Assembly: GCA_035771165.1 (NCBI GenBank)
Contig: JAWNZC010000234.1
Coordinates: forward strand, 310,001 to 374,000
Reading direction: 5' to 3'
Origin: Paragorgia papillata
Taxonomy: Eukaryota > Cnidaria > Anthozoa > Scleralcyonacea > Coralliidae
DNA length: 64,000 bases
Made by a program: the position numbers and the translations under genes. This document shows, piece by piece, positions 47,133 through 59,510 of this stretch (position 1 is its first letter; every line of letters starts with the position of its first letter). The notes under the pieces were generated by a model that worked only from the letters and a program-made list of their open reading frames with translations, searched no databases and had not been told where the DNA came from.

Positions 47133-47864
47133 TAGGTACAAAGGTAGTCAGGTAAGTTGCTGCTGCTTTGTTGTGAATATATTGTTGAATTTCAATTTTC
47201 AGAAGGAAGTACTTGGGAAAATTTGGTTTGGCTAAAGCAGAGAATACCCGTCCATTTAAATTGAAATATACTAAGGTTAGACATACGTTTCGAGCGAATG
47301 CCATTTAAATTGGTGAAAGTGGGCCTGCAATTTAATTTTGCATTTTCTACAGAAAATAATCATTTGGACTTGCAAATCGGCGTGCAAACTCTGGTTTGCT
47401 TAAATAACTATTCAAAAACATGTAGTAATGTATAGTATGCTAAATGACTGAGTTATGTGGAGGCAAGTATAAAACAGGCGAATGAGAATGCCTTTGTTTA
47501 ATGCCAGACGCAGACTCTTCCCACCGCGTCATCCATATGAAGTAAATAGGGTGTCGTGGTTATTAATAATTATAAACAAAATGGCCGGTTAACGTGATTA
47601 CTTCTATTTTTTTCCCAGTGTATTTTAGCTGTACAAGCTGTCGTATTGTAATTTAACATGCCACAAGTCTCCTTCTTCTTAGGGGCTATGTTTCCGTTGG
47701 GTGTGGGATGGTGGCTGGGGGTGGGTGGGGAGGGGGTTTGGTTCAGGTTATAATAATTTTGCATACCACAAAGATCCCCAATTTGTAATTTACCCTATAT
47801 GAAAATGTTCCAATTCGATATATGAAATTTCTTATTAGTATGTATGTATTTAGCTTTCAATTCA

Positions 47865-48102
47865 TGTGACAGGATATTGCATGGCAATTGAGACATTAAG
47901 ATCATGTATTAATGATATCATCATCTGGAACGAAAGGAACAAGCTGATATGTAATCCGGAAAAAACTGAAATCATACATTTTTCATCACGTTTTATGGAT
48001 AACCCACCAGGCCACCTTTATCTGCCTTTACCATAGGCTCAACTGTCATAAAACTTACGGACAAGGTTCGTGATCTTGGTGTTACTTTCGATTCAAATTT
48101 AA
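47865..48102 (+). pseudogene. CR1-like LINE fragment, left part
   Basis: Reads LRSCINDIIIWNERNKLICN, PEKTEIIHFSSRFM, and after a frameshift KLTDKVRDLGVTFDSNL. This is the part just after the RT active site in CR1/L2 elements. It is 5'-truncated and ends at the 8.66-kb DNA element. Confidence 0.8.
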
Positions 48103-48270
48103 CACGCCGGTAATAAAAGGCGCCAAAATCGCCAGGATAAACGTGCGCATTCCGCCAAGTTGGACGAGCGGCAAATGTGGGAGTCTGATCTTGCCCGGCA
48201 AATGTGGGAGTCCGATCTTGCCCGAGTCGTCGAATTTCAAGCCCTCGGATGACGATCGTATTTACTCTGT

Positions 48271-48393
48271 TCATTTCTGACACTCAATTTTTCTCCGAGC
48301 TTGTCTAAAGCACAGAATAAATACTAAGCAGAAGGCCCACTCAGGGGTACGAAGTGTCCTCACTTTTTTAGTGCGCATGTCACACGCCGCCAT
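48271..48393 (-). pseudogene. Gene-like first exon MAACDMRTKKVRTL, left copy
   Basis: From the ATG at 48,393 the frame reads MAACDMRTKKVRTLRTPEWA then FCLVFILCFRQARRKIECQK. A similar but frameshifted copy lies at 54,418-54,540 in opposite orientation. Family unknown. The paired arrangement suggests it belongs to the 8.66-kb element. Confidence 0.4.
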
Positions 48394-48462
48394 GTTGAAA
48401 GCAAGTAAACTCCAGCGGATCAACAAGGAACAACATGGCGGAAAACGAAGTCGGGTCACCAA

Positions 48463-51372
48463 AACGGCTCTAGCAGGAAATGTTTTTGGACGATTTCCTT
48501 TTAACTTTGATATTTTACAAATGAAAGGTAAGTGACCAATTTACTTGAGGTTAGAAGGCATACAAACACGTTTTCGCGTGGAATTTAGCAACGTTGGAGC
48601 GATGACCTGCCCGCTCCTCAATGACTGAAATGCGTCAGTCGGATACGGTATCTCGGTACATATTTCAAATTACAGAGAACTTTATCAAGAGTTTTTAAAC
48701 ATCATTTCACATCAGTTACATATTTTTAATTGAGAATTGCACAGTGGGTAAAGCGTGCTCTTGTTTTTACGAATATTTTAAGGATATTATAATATGCGCA
48801 CGAGGGCTCACACTCACTCCAAATTTGTTACATGTAAATTGATGAAGTATTTTAGTCTGGTTCAGTTCAATGGGTAAAAATACCAATTCCACAGAATTCC
48901 ATCTTTATGTGTTTGTTTACCTTCTTCTAGTAACGTTCTTACTCCAATTATTTGTCTGTTGTATTAAGTGAATTGTGATTGAAGACATTGAACAAGATTT
49001 ATTTTTGTCATTAGCTTACCATGGCTAAAGTTGATACACTTGACAAGCTGTTGAAATGTTGATTTTATTTTGTTCTTTTCTTGTAATTTTAGTAAATAAT
49101 TTGTGTGGATTGTGCGTGTATTTGGACATGACAACTTACAGGATGAAAATCAGAAGCTTCCATTAGAAAAGACACAATTTGATGCCTGAATTGATGGAGA
49201 CTTTTATAAAACTCACGTGTTTTTGATTCACTTGTTTCACTTTTAAAGTGCCATTAATAGTCGAACTTTATTTGAGTATTGTTGTATTACTGGATTTAAA
49301 AAAAGAAAAACTGATAATAAACACCACCTAAAACTATTCAAGTGTATATGTGTTGTCAGTTGTGATTGTGATGATGATATAATATTACTGCAGTACATAT
49401 TAAAACTATCTGTTTCTAAAAGTCTCAAAACCCACACCTGTATTTGCTAGAGTATCAAAGGCTTGCATAGTGTACATTTCATGTAAAAGCATTATTTTAA
49501 ATATGTCAAGTTGATGTGTAGATGATAAATTGCAAAAATGTTGACAGCTGTTAACAGAAACAGCTGTTGGAAATGTGTTCCAAATTCGTAATGTAGATTA
49601 ATTTAGGTATAAACCACCCACCCTATAATAGAGGATATACTGTACATTTGAGTTGTTGTTGGTATACATTTAAGCATTTGCATTATTGATATACATATTG
49701 CAAACCCCATATACCTGACTGTGTTTACCACTGACTACAAAACGTTTTTGCAAACAAGTTACAATGTTAACCAAACCCAATAAGTTTTAAACATTTATTT
49801 CATATATACAGTACAAAATAGGTAAAGGTCAGTTCTTTTGACCACTAAATTTTACTGTTACAAGTTCTGTGTTAGACTTTCTCAAAGTCCTTTTCAAACA
49901 TTTTTGACCTTTCGGTTCCTCGTTGAAAAGGACTTTTCCCACCTGCAGCGCGCCAAAATTCACCGGTGAATTTTTCGACCGGTGACGTAATTCGGCTAAT
50001 AATTATATTCAGGCTAAATTGCTATGCAAGTGCTCTCTTTGGAAGTTGGAGTTAAACAGACTCTTGAAAACGTTTTAGTAGGGGTAGAACCACTTTCCAT
50101 TGCATGTACGACAACCCGAAACACGTCAAAACAGGGCGATGTACATTTCTGCGATTTCCCGCCAGAATATTTAATAAGATTCAAAAACCTGCAAGCGAAA
50201 CAAGTCCGTCTCTTTCCTCCCGCTTTTCCGCTCTCCCGCCTTTCCACCCGCCCGCAAAAACTAGCGCTAAGAGGCGGACTTGGAGCAAGTCTAGTTCTGT
50301 GTATACAAGGTGCAAAATTAATAAAATGTATTATTACCAGTTGCCCACCACAGGACAAATAGTAGTAACTGGTCCTTTACTATTTTACTGGCCAACACCC
50401 TATTAATTAAATTAACCAGTAGACCAATTAAACTTAAACCTTTTTTCCTTATTTATTATAAAGACATGAAATTAACACCTCTTTGTTCTTAAACATGAAG
50501 TAAGTAGAAAGTCTTTTGTTCAAAATGTTTACACTCAATATGACTGAAGCGGTTGAAGAACATTTGCCACTATTCCTGTGTCAGTGGCCAGTGCTGTGAG
50601 GAATCCCCTCTTGATTTTCTACAGTTCATTGTTTCTTAAGATTTCATTTCAAATCTATTCTCAGCTAAAAAAAGGAGATAAACTATCAGAAGGTTGCACA
50701 TCTATAATCTAAACCTCCATCTAAGCAACAAATCATGAAATATTTAAAAAACTTGGGGAACAAAACTCAAGACGAACTGTCCAACCTAGCGAATTAAGAT
50801 ACAGTAGGCCATTTCAAGCTAACGTGCAAATTCGTTAATTTTATAGTAGAATAAAGTAAAATACCTAGACTTCAACACTAAGGACTTGATATTTCAGGTT
50901 AATCTTTTTGTCAGCAGCAACGTTTACAAATATTAAATGAAATTGTAGAAATACTGGCACTTGTTTGTCAGCCTTCAACAAATATATGTCAAATCATAAT
51001 TGCCTAAAATCCGTCCAAATAGAGAGCTATAGAGTTGCTTCGTTCTTCAAAATTGCTTGTCCGATTAAGATAGAACAACCAATACGTGTAATTTTATCAT
51101 TATACTTTATTTTTAAACTGTTTTTAAAGAGTTTCCTCACTTATTTATTCTTGAAAGTACAACTTCAAAAGTGGACTGGTAGCTCCAGCCGGACCGATTA
51201 ACAAGATAATGAAATCGGAAATTTCCCGTTCAAATTTCGTTAAATATCTTCCTTACCACAATAAATTTGATTCCCAAGAAATATTACCACCAAAATTTTG
51301 AGTTATAGCCATTTAAACGATCAGAACGCACTTTTCGCCATATTGTTTACATTGTTTACTGTTGAGAGTAGC
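48463..51372. other. Interior of the 8.66-kb element, no recognised gene
   Basis: AT-rich sequence. A possible short first exon at 48,435-48,535 (+) reads TALAGNVFGRFPFNFDILQM and ends at an AAG|GTAAGT donor, but its start needs a frameshift. A hairpin of AAAGTCCTTTTCAA with its complement lies at 49,888-49,938. The open frames on both strands at 50,014-50,362 show no family resemblance. Confidence 0.4.
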
Positions 51373-51381
51373 GGCTTTTAC

Positions 51382-53362
51382 GGGGTTTGCAATAACGCGG
51401 GCGATGATCGAGGATGAGCATGAAATCTTTTTGGTCAGCAGTCATATTAACTACATAACATCAACGGAAACCGTAAAGTGTTCGAACATTTTCGAACACT
51501 GGATTATATGAAGATTCGTGTGAGATGTGACACGTCTAGACAATTCGTCCTTCAAAAAAGATGTCAAAAAATATTCTCGAGACGTCTGAATAAAAAAAAT
51601 CACACGAGAAACAAAAAGAATACTAAATTTAAAGAGTGCTGGGGGAAAGCCTTTCTTTTGTGTGAACCGGAGATTGGCGTTGAAGCTTAAACCCATATTT
51701 TTAAAGTTTAAATTTACAAACACGCGAAAGAAATCTTTTTATCCCAAACTGGAAAAAAAGATGATAAAATTAAAAAAAAATAAGGTCGACAACAAATTTT
51801 GTGCACGGGACGCGTGCCAATTACACGTCATCGATCCACTGGGTGTGTTTTCGGTAAAAATATATAAAAAAAGTTTGTTGTCTGGAATATATAAAAGAGT
51901 GCTTTTACATATTGGGAGCGTGAGATAAACATATTTATGAGTGAAACGGAACCAATATTACTGCATATGTTTGCATGCATGTGCATTATTGAACATTTCA
52001 AAGGTTACTTAAAATTAAATTAAATTGGCGGTGGATTTTTTCTTGGAATGACTTTCGGCACAAAAAACGTGGAACTATAATAACCTAAAACTTTTAATTC
52101 ATGCCGGTCATTAAAATTTTTTTTTGATATTATATAGTTAGATTTTACACAAACCTAGAATTGCTTAATTTTTCTAGAGACTATTTAACTGCTTTTCTGT
52201 TGAAATTAATTTTAATTTAAGAAATTCTTCGAGATTTTCCTTCAAAAAGTGTAATTAATTAATTCCGAGGGGCAAATCAAGAAAAATAAAAAAATAAAAA
52301 TCAGAGGATTTTTTGATCACGTACGTGAACTGAAAGCGTAGGTTGATCGGATCATCGGAGGTTCGTACTTAGGCTGCCTCAGGCGCCACTCCCCTCCGGT
52401 TTTCAAACAGAAGGGGACCCGTGGCTGAGATAGCGTGTGATTTTCTCAGGCTAATTCGGACTTTCAAAGAGAAGCTGCATAATTTTTTTATTCACTCATT
52501 TTTTTGGGCCGGTCAGAATCTGGGGCCGGGGGCAAATGCCCCCTTTTCCCAATAGGTAAGCCGCCACTGATGTGAGGTGACACTAATATAAATTTAAATG
52601 TATGTGATTGTTCTATAAGCCGGCCTACTTAGTTTTATTTCAATAACGTAAATACTTTTGGAGATATCAGCCGCTGGCACTTTCCCCCTCCCCAAGCCCT
52701 GCCCAGATTTCCGGCACCCTTGGACATTCTGCGTAAGAAAAGCGTTTGGCACGGAGTTTTATAGGTGTACCAGGTTGGAAGAGATACAGCCCTAACGGCA
52801 AAGTAATTGGAAAATTAATGTCGTCAGTCTTGCAAAATTAAAATTTGTCCACTTCTGCGCAATGTGACCGTATACGCCCATGAGCAGATGCAAGAAAAGT
52901 AGAGGCCTCAAAAAGGAATCAGAACATTCGGACATAGTATTAGAAAAAATTAGAAAAACTTTGATAATAAGCTTTAAACTTATTTTTTAAAAACCTTTTT
53001 CCCGGATTATATTCAGAAGTGATCATTTTCGGGAGGAGGTACGTTTTAAAATAGGTAATTTGTGTATATTTTAATTAGCCTGCGGGCTATGTATATTCAT
53101 ACGATTATTTGGCTTCTGCTGCAGCAGGGCTAATTATTAATATCGAAGATATTTTTTTCGTTTGAGATTTATTAATAATAGGGAGAATCGGATCTTATTC
53201 TCGGGATTGGCCGGTGGGCCGTGATATTAGAAGTTTATAGAGTATACCATATAAAATCGATAGATACATAGCGTTCTGAGCCGAGATTCTCAGATCTTGA
53301 CGACCGCTGACCAAAAAGATTTCATGCTCATCCTCGATCATCGCCCGGGTTATAGCAAACCC
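51382..53362. mobile_element. 1.98-kb non-autonomous transposon, 9-bp target duplication
   Basis: TIRs of about 58 bp (GGGCGATGATCGAGGATGAG and GAAATCTTTTTGGTCAGC are shared exactly). GGCTTTTAC flanks it at 51,373-51,381 and 53,363-53,371. No transposase; the interior is AT-rich with short meaningless frames. MULE-like by duplication length. Confidence 0.9.
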
Positions 53363-53386
53363 GGCTTTTACTTGCTTTCAACATGG

Positions 53387-54415
53387 CAACCTCGTACCCA
53401 GGGCCCTCTCTGCTTTCAAAATGGCGCGAGGAGAAGACCCTGGCAAAGGCTGGTCACGTGATTCCAAAATACTCCAAGATTCTTGGAGTATTTGGTCACG
53501 TGGAAAATTTGAGCTTCGCCCGTCCTGGGGGGAGCGGTTGATTCGGTTCTTATAAATGTCAAGGTTGTTGCAAGTTCGGCAACGTTAAATTCGAGCGGTA
53601 AATTAGATATATTTCAAAATTTACGACATTTGCTGGATAATTCATATTTGTTGCCGTCAATCGCCAGAAATGAAGCCGAAGGCGACGAACGATCGTAAAC
53701 TGATAAACAGAAACCCGCTCTGCGAGTCTGCGGTTACAGGTACTGATACATACACTAAAAATATTCGAATGCTGTTGATTGTTGGAAGTATATTTACCGT
53801 CCAGTATAGCACATTTATGTTTCATGTCCACACGTTTTGGATTTGTGGAAATTTAATTGTTGTATCTGTCGATTTATACTCAAACGGCATGTTCGAATCG
53901 AATCTGCTGTCCTCGACTCCTAGCCTCGTTGACTTTGAGGTTGTACTTTAATACAAATATTCGATCAACAACAATTCTTCGATCGACGAACATCAGATCA
54001 GCACTGAAGACTTTGACTTTGTATATTTCTAAACTTTTTAAATTAATAGATTTGGAAAGTCCAGAAACCGAAATATTAATAAACACTTCTTGCTTGCATA
54101 ATAAAGCAAATATGTTGTAGTGTAGACGCTTCTTACTAAACACGGTCATTAACTGATTTGATAAACTTGTTAAGATAATGTCTTGTTATTTGTACGGTTT
54201 GGTTATTCTTGAGTGCCTAAATAGTTCACTGAATAGGTTTACATACATACGCAAGCCAACTATACGCTGTTTATCATTGACTGTACCGCGCCCCCCGGTA
54301 CAGTGTGAGTCATCATCAAAATATTCCAAAATTATTGGTGTCACGTGACCAGCCTTTGCCAGGGTCTTCTCCTCGCGCCATTTTGAAAGCAGAGAGGGCC
54401 CTGGGTACGAGGTTG
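53387..54415. mobile_element. 1.03-kb non-autonomous transposon, 9-bp target duplication
   Basis: TIRs of about 95 bp begin CAACCTCGTACCCAGGGCCC and include GAGAAGACCCTGGCAAAGGC. TCAACATGG flanks it at 53,378-53,386 and 54,416-54,424. It lies only 24 bp from the end of the preceding element. No transposase is recognised. Confidence 0.9.
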
Positions 54416-54417
54416 TC

Positions 54418-54640
54418 AACATGGCGGCCAACATGCGCGAGGCGACCTGCGCGAGGACATAAACTTCAAAGGTTCCGACGAGAGTGGGCCTTCTGCTCAA
54501 TGTTTATTCTGTGGTCTAAAGCTTCATTTTATACCAAACATGCTATGTTTTCTTCAAATGACTTCTTTGTAGGAAGCGTCAAACTTTATGGATTTTCGAA
54601 GAATAGGATGCTGCTCAAAAAAAGGAAATTTTGAGGCTTG
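54418..54640 (+). pseudogene. Gene-like first exon, right copy, frameshifted
   Basis: Starts CAACATGGCGGCC (MAANMRE), then a stop and shift, then REWAFCSMFILWSKASF, matching the left copy's TPEWAFCLVFILCF. Its upstream bases (TTACTTGCTTTCAACATGGC) also match the left copy, but are interrupted by the two MITEs above. Confidence 0.4.
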
Positions 54641-56720
54641 TTTTATTTTTTTAACAGTATTATTCTTGGGTGGAATTCCTCGTTCAACTGATGCCTGGAG
54701 TTTTAGTCTCAAATCTGTTCTTTTTGGTTTTGGAAGTTGAAGCTTAGATCTTCGATTATTTGGGAATTTCAACGAGGCATTTCAGGCCAACAACGTGCGT
54801 TTGGACTTATGCATGGACATAAAATACATTAAGAAGCGAAGGGAATATTCACATTATTTGACATTTCAAAGTTTGTACTTTGTCTAATGGAGGTCATTAG
54901 TATGGTCGACAAATTTAGGCTTAAGGATGTGCCAGTCAGTGCCTTACAAAGACAAGAGAGGTAGCGAAATTTTATAATGTAAGAAATGTAAACAGTCGAA
55001 ATTATTTGCTATTTGTAGCATGGTGCTAGAGTCTTGATACTTTTAATATATTTTAAATATTTTCTAATTGTTTGATCTTTGAGAAATCCACAATAATAGG
55101 TTGAAAAAAAACAATATTGGGTTCATTTTAATTGTATGTATCTAGCAGCCTGGCACTGACATCAGGATGTGTATTTTTTTTTGTTCTGGTTTACATAGTA
55201 TATGTCTTTAATAACATTTACAGTGTGACCTTACTTGGTGTCTATGCCAGTTTCCCTAAATCATTTGTTGTGTACTACAGATATATTTTAACAGTACTGG
55301 TTTAATGAAGTCAATGGTACAGTCAAAACTAGTGTGGCTTTGGCAAATAAATTCTAGTTGCTGAAGATTGAAATCATATTTTACTGACACATGTATATAT
55401 AAATCAATTTGCATGTACACAAATGCTATTTTGGCCTGCTTTTACAGTTATTGGCATGATCAGTCTAATCGGCAAATATTATACGCTAGCCTTTGGCCCT
55501 TTACAGTAGCTGATAGTAACAATGAATGATGGTAAATTGATAGATGCATCAACATGTCACAATCTATTTTTCTGGTTCTGGTTGATAGTACAGTAATTCC
55601 TGGTTTATTAACTACATGTACATGGACTTGGCTGCAGAGCCACACTATTAATGACTTTGTGGATTCTTAGCCCCATTAATAACATGTAAAGTATCAATAT
55701 GAGCCTGGCTATATGGACATTATTAATACGAGCCTGGCTGCATGTACATATACAGTATCAATATGAGTCTGGCCACATGGACAGTATTAATACGAGCCCG
55801 GCTACATATACATGTACATATACAGTATCAATATGAGTCTGGCTTCAGATACCTACATTGGACATGTTGACATAGGCCCAGGCCACTATTACTTCATGTT
55901 TTAGTTGCTTCTAAGCCCATGTTTACACCAGTATGGCTAAATTGACAGACCCCTCTATTACAATACTGAATTTCCTTGCTAAAATTTGGGGCGGCCTACT
56001 AAGTTAGCTGGCATCGCATTCATGAGCGAGGTTAACTGGGACAGAAATTTTCTACATGAACTGGTTACATGGTTTTATTATTACAAATACTAGTGTTAGA
56101 TGTGTATAGCCATTGTTGATGAAAATTTCTTTTTATTATGAACCAATGTTTTTATCAAAAACTGACAGTATAATGTTGTAAATGTTAAGTTACTAAATGT
56201 ATGTACTGTTTAAGAGTTTATTTGAAAAAAAAAAGTTTTCTCTTGGATATTTCGCGCTGTAAGCAGGATAGTTTTTCCGCAAACACAAATTTTAAAGCCA
56301 AACTGCCTGGTATCATTTTATCCCATACTGTTGTTCATAGTTCTAACACTTTAATTGAAACTTATACTCTTAGTTAGACCTCTTAGTTAGAACAAAGTCA
56401 ATGCAGTTGTTTCATCGTTTGACTTTAGAAATATCCCCACCAAACTTCAAATCAAAGTATATAAAGAATGCATGAAACAAAACAAAACATAGAGTTTGAA
56501 GTTACACTGTAGAGGTTTTACTGAGCAATTTAATCTGTATTTACTAGCCAAACTTCTCTGAAATCATAGATACCTTTGTAACCTCACCTCATTTTCAATA
56601 AAATGTAATTCATGCTGCTGCATCTAGAAAGAAACGTTACATCGCTCTTTTCGCGAAAAAGAAGACGCCATCTTTTTTCTGTTTTGGTGCGCGCTTCCGC
56701 TGGCCAATAGTAACGTCAAC
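54641..56720. other. Noncoding interval at the right end of the 8.66-kb element
   Basis: AT-rich and without recognised coding sequence. It holds a loose tandem repeat at 55,680-55,850. Confidence 0.5.
55680..55850. repeat. Loose tandem repeat with GAGYCYGGCT core
   Basis: Five or so copies of TATYAATAYGAGYCTGGC followed by TACATGTACATAT-like spacers, period about 35-60 bp. Confidence 0.65.
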
Positions 56721-56762
56721 TGTTGAATCCCGGCGATTTTTGGCCCTTTCGTGCCCGGTGTG

Positions 56763-57330
56763 TAAACTTCCGTCCACATATAAACAATATATGTCGTGCA
56801 TCATCATTGGCAGTAAGAAATATTGGTCGTGTTCGAAAGTACCCCTCCAGGTCCCAAGTTGAGAGATTGATACACGCTTTCATATCATCAAAGTTGGATT
56901 ACTGTATAACGGTCTCTTATATGGCCTTCCTGCGTGATATAAATAAACTGCAGGGAATCCAAAATATTGCAGCCAGGCTAGTAACTGGTGCCAAACGCAG
57001 GGATAGTATATCAGCAATTTTTGAGCAACTGCACTGGCTGCCAGTAAACGAACGGATAGTTTTTAAGATTTTACTGATAACGTTTAAAGCTATGCACAAC
57101 ATGGCTCCTGGTTATATATCTGACCTACTTACGAAGTACATTCCACGGAGAAACTTAAGATCTGCTAGCAAATCACTCCTACAAGTGCCTGTAAAAGTGA
57201 AGACTCAAACCTATGGACAAAGATCGTTTTCGTGCGCTGCTCCACATCAATGGAATTCCCTTCCTGAAGAAATTAAAATTCTTAAATAGTTTAGATTCGT
57301 TTAAATCAGCTCTTAAACATTTTTAATTAT
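56763..57330 (+). pseudogene. CR1-like LINE fragment, right part
   Basis: Continues the split LINE: FRPHINNICRASSLAVRNIG, then VERLIHAFISSKLDYC, LQGIQNIAARLVTGAKRRDS, LHWLPVNERIVFKILLITFK and RSFSCAAPHQWNSLPEEIK. A one-base shift near 57,285 is followed by NSLDSFKSALKHF and a stop at about 57,325. This is the classic CR1/L2 C-terminus. No CR1-type 3' repeat was identified downstream. Confidence 0.85.
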
Positions 57331-57690
57331 AATCGAGACTCAAGATCAACATAGCAACCAGAAATCTTACTGCCCTTACACTCTTCATTCCCCTCATCAA
57401 CTATTTGGGGAATTTGCTTTATTTATTTCACCAATGTCTATTGACTTGATGAACCGCATTAGCTCTTTATGTTCCATTAATTTAGTTATCAATATGCCAT
57501 TATGTAGCCGGCTCTGGTTTTCTTAGTTAACTTAGTGTCATCCAGTTTATACATTAGCGAACTTCTAATACTATTGTATTTTACTTTATTGATAAGCCCT
57601 CCTCTATACAGAGTCATAACAGAGCGATTAATGTTATCATCTGACTTCTCAAAGTCCTTCACTGCATCATTTACTACATTACTGTAGGTA

Positions 57691-58615
57691 TTACTTTCTC
57701 ACACATTGTTCTGGAAGCTTTTGACATGTAGTTAACAATCCTTGGTCTGCAGCATTGGTCACCATGGTGTTAAACAATCCTTTTAATGCTACTTTTCTAT
57801 TCTTAGTGGGTGACATCTGTGGGTTGCAATGAATTTCAGTGGCTCTATCCATAATTTGTTGTCTTCGTCTTCGGGCAGAACTTGCAGGAAGGTCCAAAAC
57901 ATCACTGTTGCCATCTTTGAAATCAGTTGTTAGTTTATTTTTTGAACCAAATGGCAAATTAATTTTCTCATTCTCAAGCAGACCTCTCTAGAAAAGTCAG
58001 GATAAATACATTTCTTAAATACAGTAGGTCAGCAGTACATAATTAGAGAATTCCTTGTTATATACACTGCAAATTCCCAAAAACTTGTTTTAAGAAAAAA
58101 ATACTTGTTTTAAGATTTTCTTGTCCCGTTTGCAAGATAATTATCTTACTGCGGTTTCTTGACAGGATATTTTGTCTTAAAACAAGATTAAATATCTTAA
58201 AACAAGAAATAAAATCTCAAAAGAAGAAAAATTATCTTGACAAGAATTGGAGGTTTTGCAGTGTACATGTATCTTAAAAATCCTACAGGGCTGTATACAT
58301 GTATGTATGCCACACAGCAGTCAAATGACAGCACCAATTTCAATTGTTTTGGATTCTCTTTAGCTGTCATGAATATGTTTGAAGAAAAACAAATGTAGGC
58401 TGAGGATTTAGGAATTATAACTATGGTTTTTTAAAGTCAATGAACATATATAAAATAGCATTTTCACATTCAAATTTTCTAACATACCCTGAGTTTTGTT
58501 GCATTGATTTCATTCTCGATGCCTTGACCTTTTTCTTTGATGGCCTTGAGATGTTTCGATTTACTTAAAGCATCAGCAGTTGCCTTGTCTTTTGCAAGCT
58601 TCTTGGTACGGAGAT
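57691..58615 (-). CDS. Two-exon coding fragment, lysine-rich, family unknown
   Basis: The upstream exon (about 58,615-58,498) reads TKKLAKDKATADALSKSKHL then KAIKEKGQGIENEINATKLR and ends at an AGG|GTATGT donor. The downstream exon starts after TTTTCTAG at 57,987: RGLLENEKINLPFGSKNKLT, PASSARRRRQQIMDRATEIH, NTMVTNAADQGLL, stop at 57,691. Phases agree. The basic, helical sequence resembles proteins found in cnidarian multi-copy elements, but I cannot name it. It is on the same strand as the pentraxin exons, yet its stop makes it unlikely to be part of that gene. Confidence 0.45.
58065..58263. mobile_element. 199-bp MITE with CACTGCAAA ends
   Basis: CACTGCAAA and TTTTGCAGTG are inverted ends between TA dinucleotides (58,063-58,064 and 58,264-58,265). 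The interior is made of CTTGTTTTAAGA and its complement. MITEs of this type are widespread in animals. Confidence 0.8.
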
Positions 58616-59510
58616 GAGTCAGATGACCTTCGAATGACCTTGAGCGCTATCGCGTTCCCATATCCCCAGGGTGAGAGAAAATTATTAATCAAAATTTATT
58701 TGTTTAGAGGTATTTCTCCATTTGTCCATTTGTCCTCGACCAAGGGAATAGGTGCAAGTGGTCCATATAGTATCTTTAAAAATAATACTATTACTATATA
58801 CATGTACCTGTATATTAAAGTGACTCTAAAACAAAAATTAGAATCATCTCAAAATCTGCATGTACGTATGGTTTTGTGGGAAAAACTCACCGAATAAATT
58901 TGATTTGATAATAGCAACAGTATATAACATTGTCCGCTAAGTCATTGTGGAGTTGTGACGTCAACATTTAATTTACATGTCAAACAACCTGAAGTATCTC
59001 AACAACGAAGCAAAGAACAAAAAAACTGGAATACATGTTATTTTTTTCATTTTAAGTTTTTTTTTTTCAAATAAGACAGAGGCTTACTTCAGACGTCGCT
59101 CTTGCGTCGAGTCAAATCTAATGATTTAGTTTAAATCCATCACAAATTCACCACAAGTCCAACGTATGAAGACAATGTCAAATGTAAATTAAACTCCCTT
59201 CAAATGTATGAGAGCATCATGGATTATGTAACATAAGAGCGGCGTGGATTCATACGACTGGTGTATTTTAGTCGAGTCAAATTCAATTAATTGACTAGTC
59301 ATATAACATGTAGCGAGTTATATTAACTGGCACCATTTAGATTTAGTTGGCTAGCTTGATGTACTTACTATATATGAGCTAATGAAAGACATAAACCAAA
59401 TCCATCACAGACCTGACAAAAAAGACTCGCTACACTTGTGACGCATTTTATTCGAAACTTTTATAGTTGGACTTGACACAGGCATGATACAAATTGTTTT
59501 TTCAGCTTAC
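58616..59510. other. Noncoding interval
   Basis: No recognisable coding sequence. Around 58,960-59,050 it contains TTACATGTCAAACAACCTGA and CAACAACGAAGCAAAGAAC, related to the TTAA MITE at 60.2-60.6 kb, so it includes a decayed piece of that family. Confidence 0.5.

Larger units (their letters stand above)
48103..56762. mobile_element. 8.66-kb DNA transposon inserted in a CR1 LINE
   Basis: The left end CACGCCGGTAATAAAAGGCG and right end (complement CACACCGGGCACGAAAGGGC) are related inverted repeats that stay alignable for about 35 bp. TAA occurs on both sides (48,100-48,102 and 56,763-56,765). Removing the element and one TAA joins the LINE frame exactly: FDSNL then NFRPHINNI. CAC ends with a 3-bp duplication suggest a CACTA-like element; TAA also fits Harbinger. 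No transposase was recognised. Inverted copies of a short gene-like segment (MAAC...EWAFC) lie near 48.3 kb and 54.4 kb, and two MITEs sit in the right copy. Confidence 0.8.

Noticed and set aside
53670..54149. Overlapping open frames of 87-93 codons on both strands
   Set aside because: They lie wholly inside a MITE and show no family resemblance or codon pattern.
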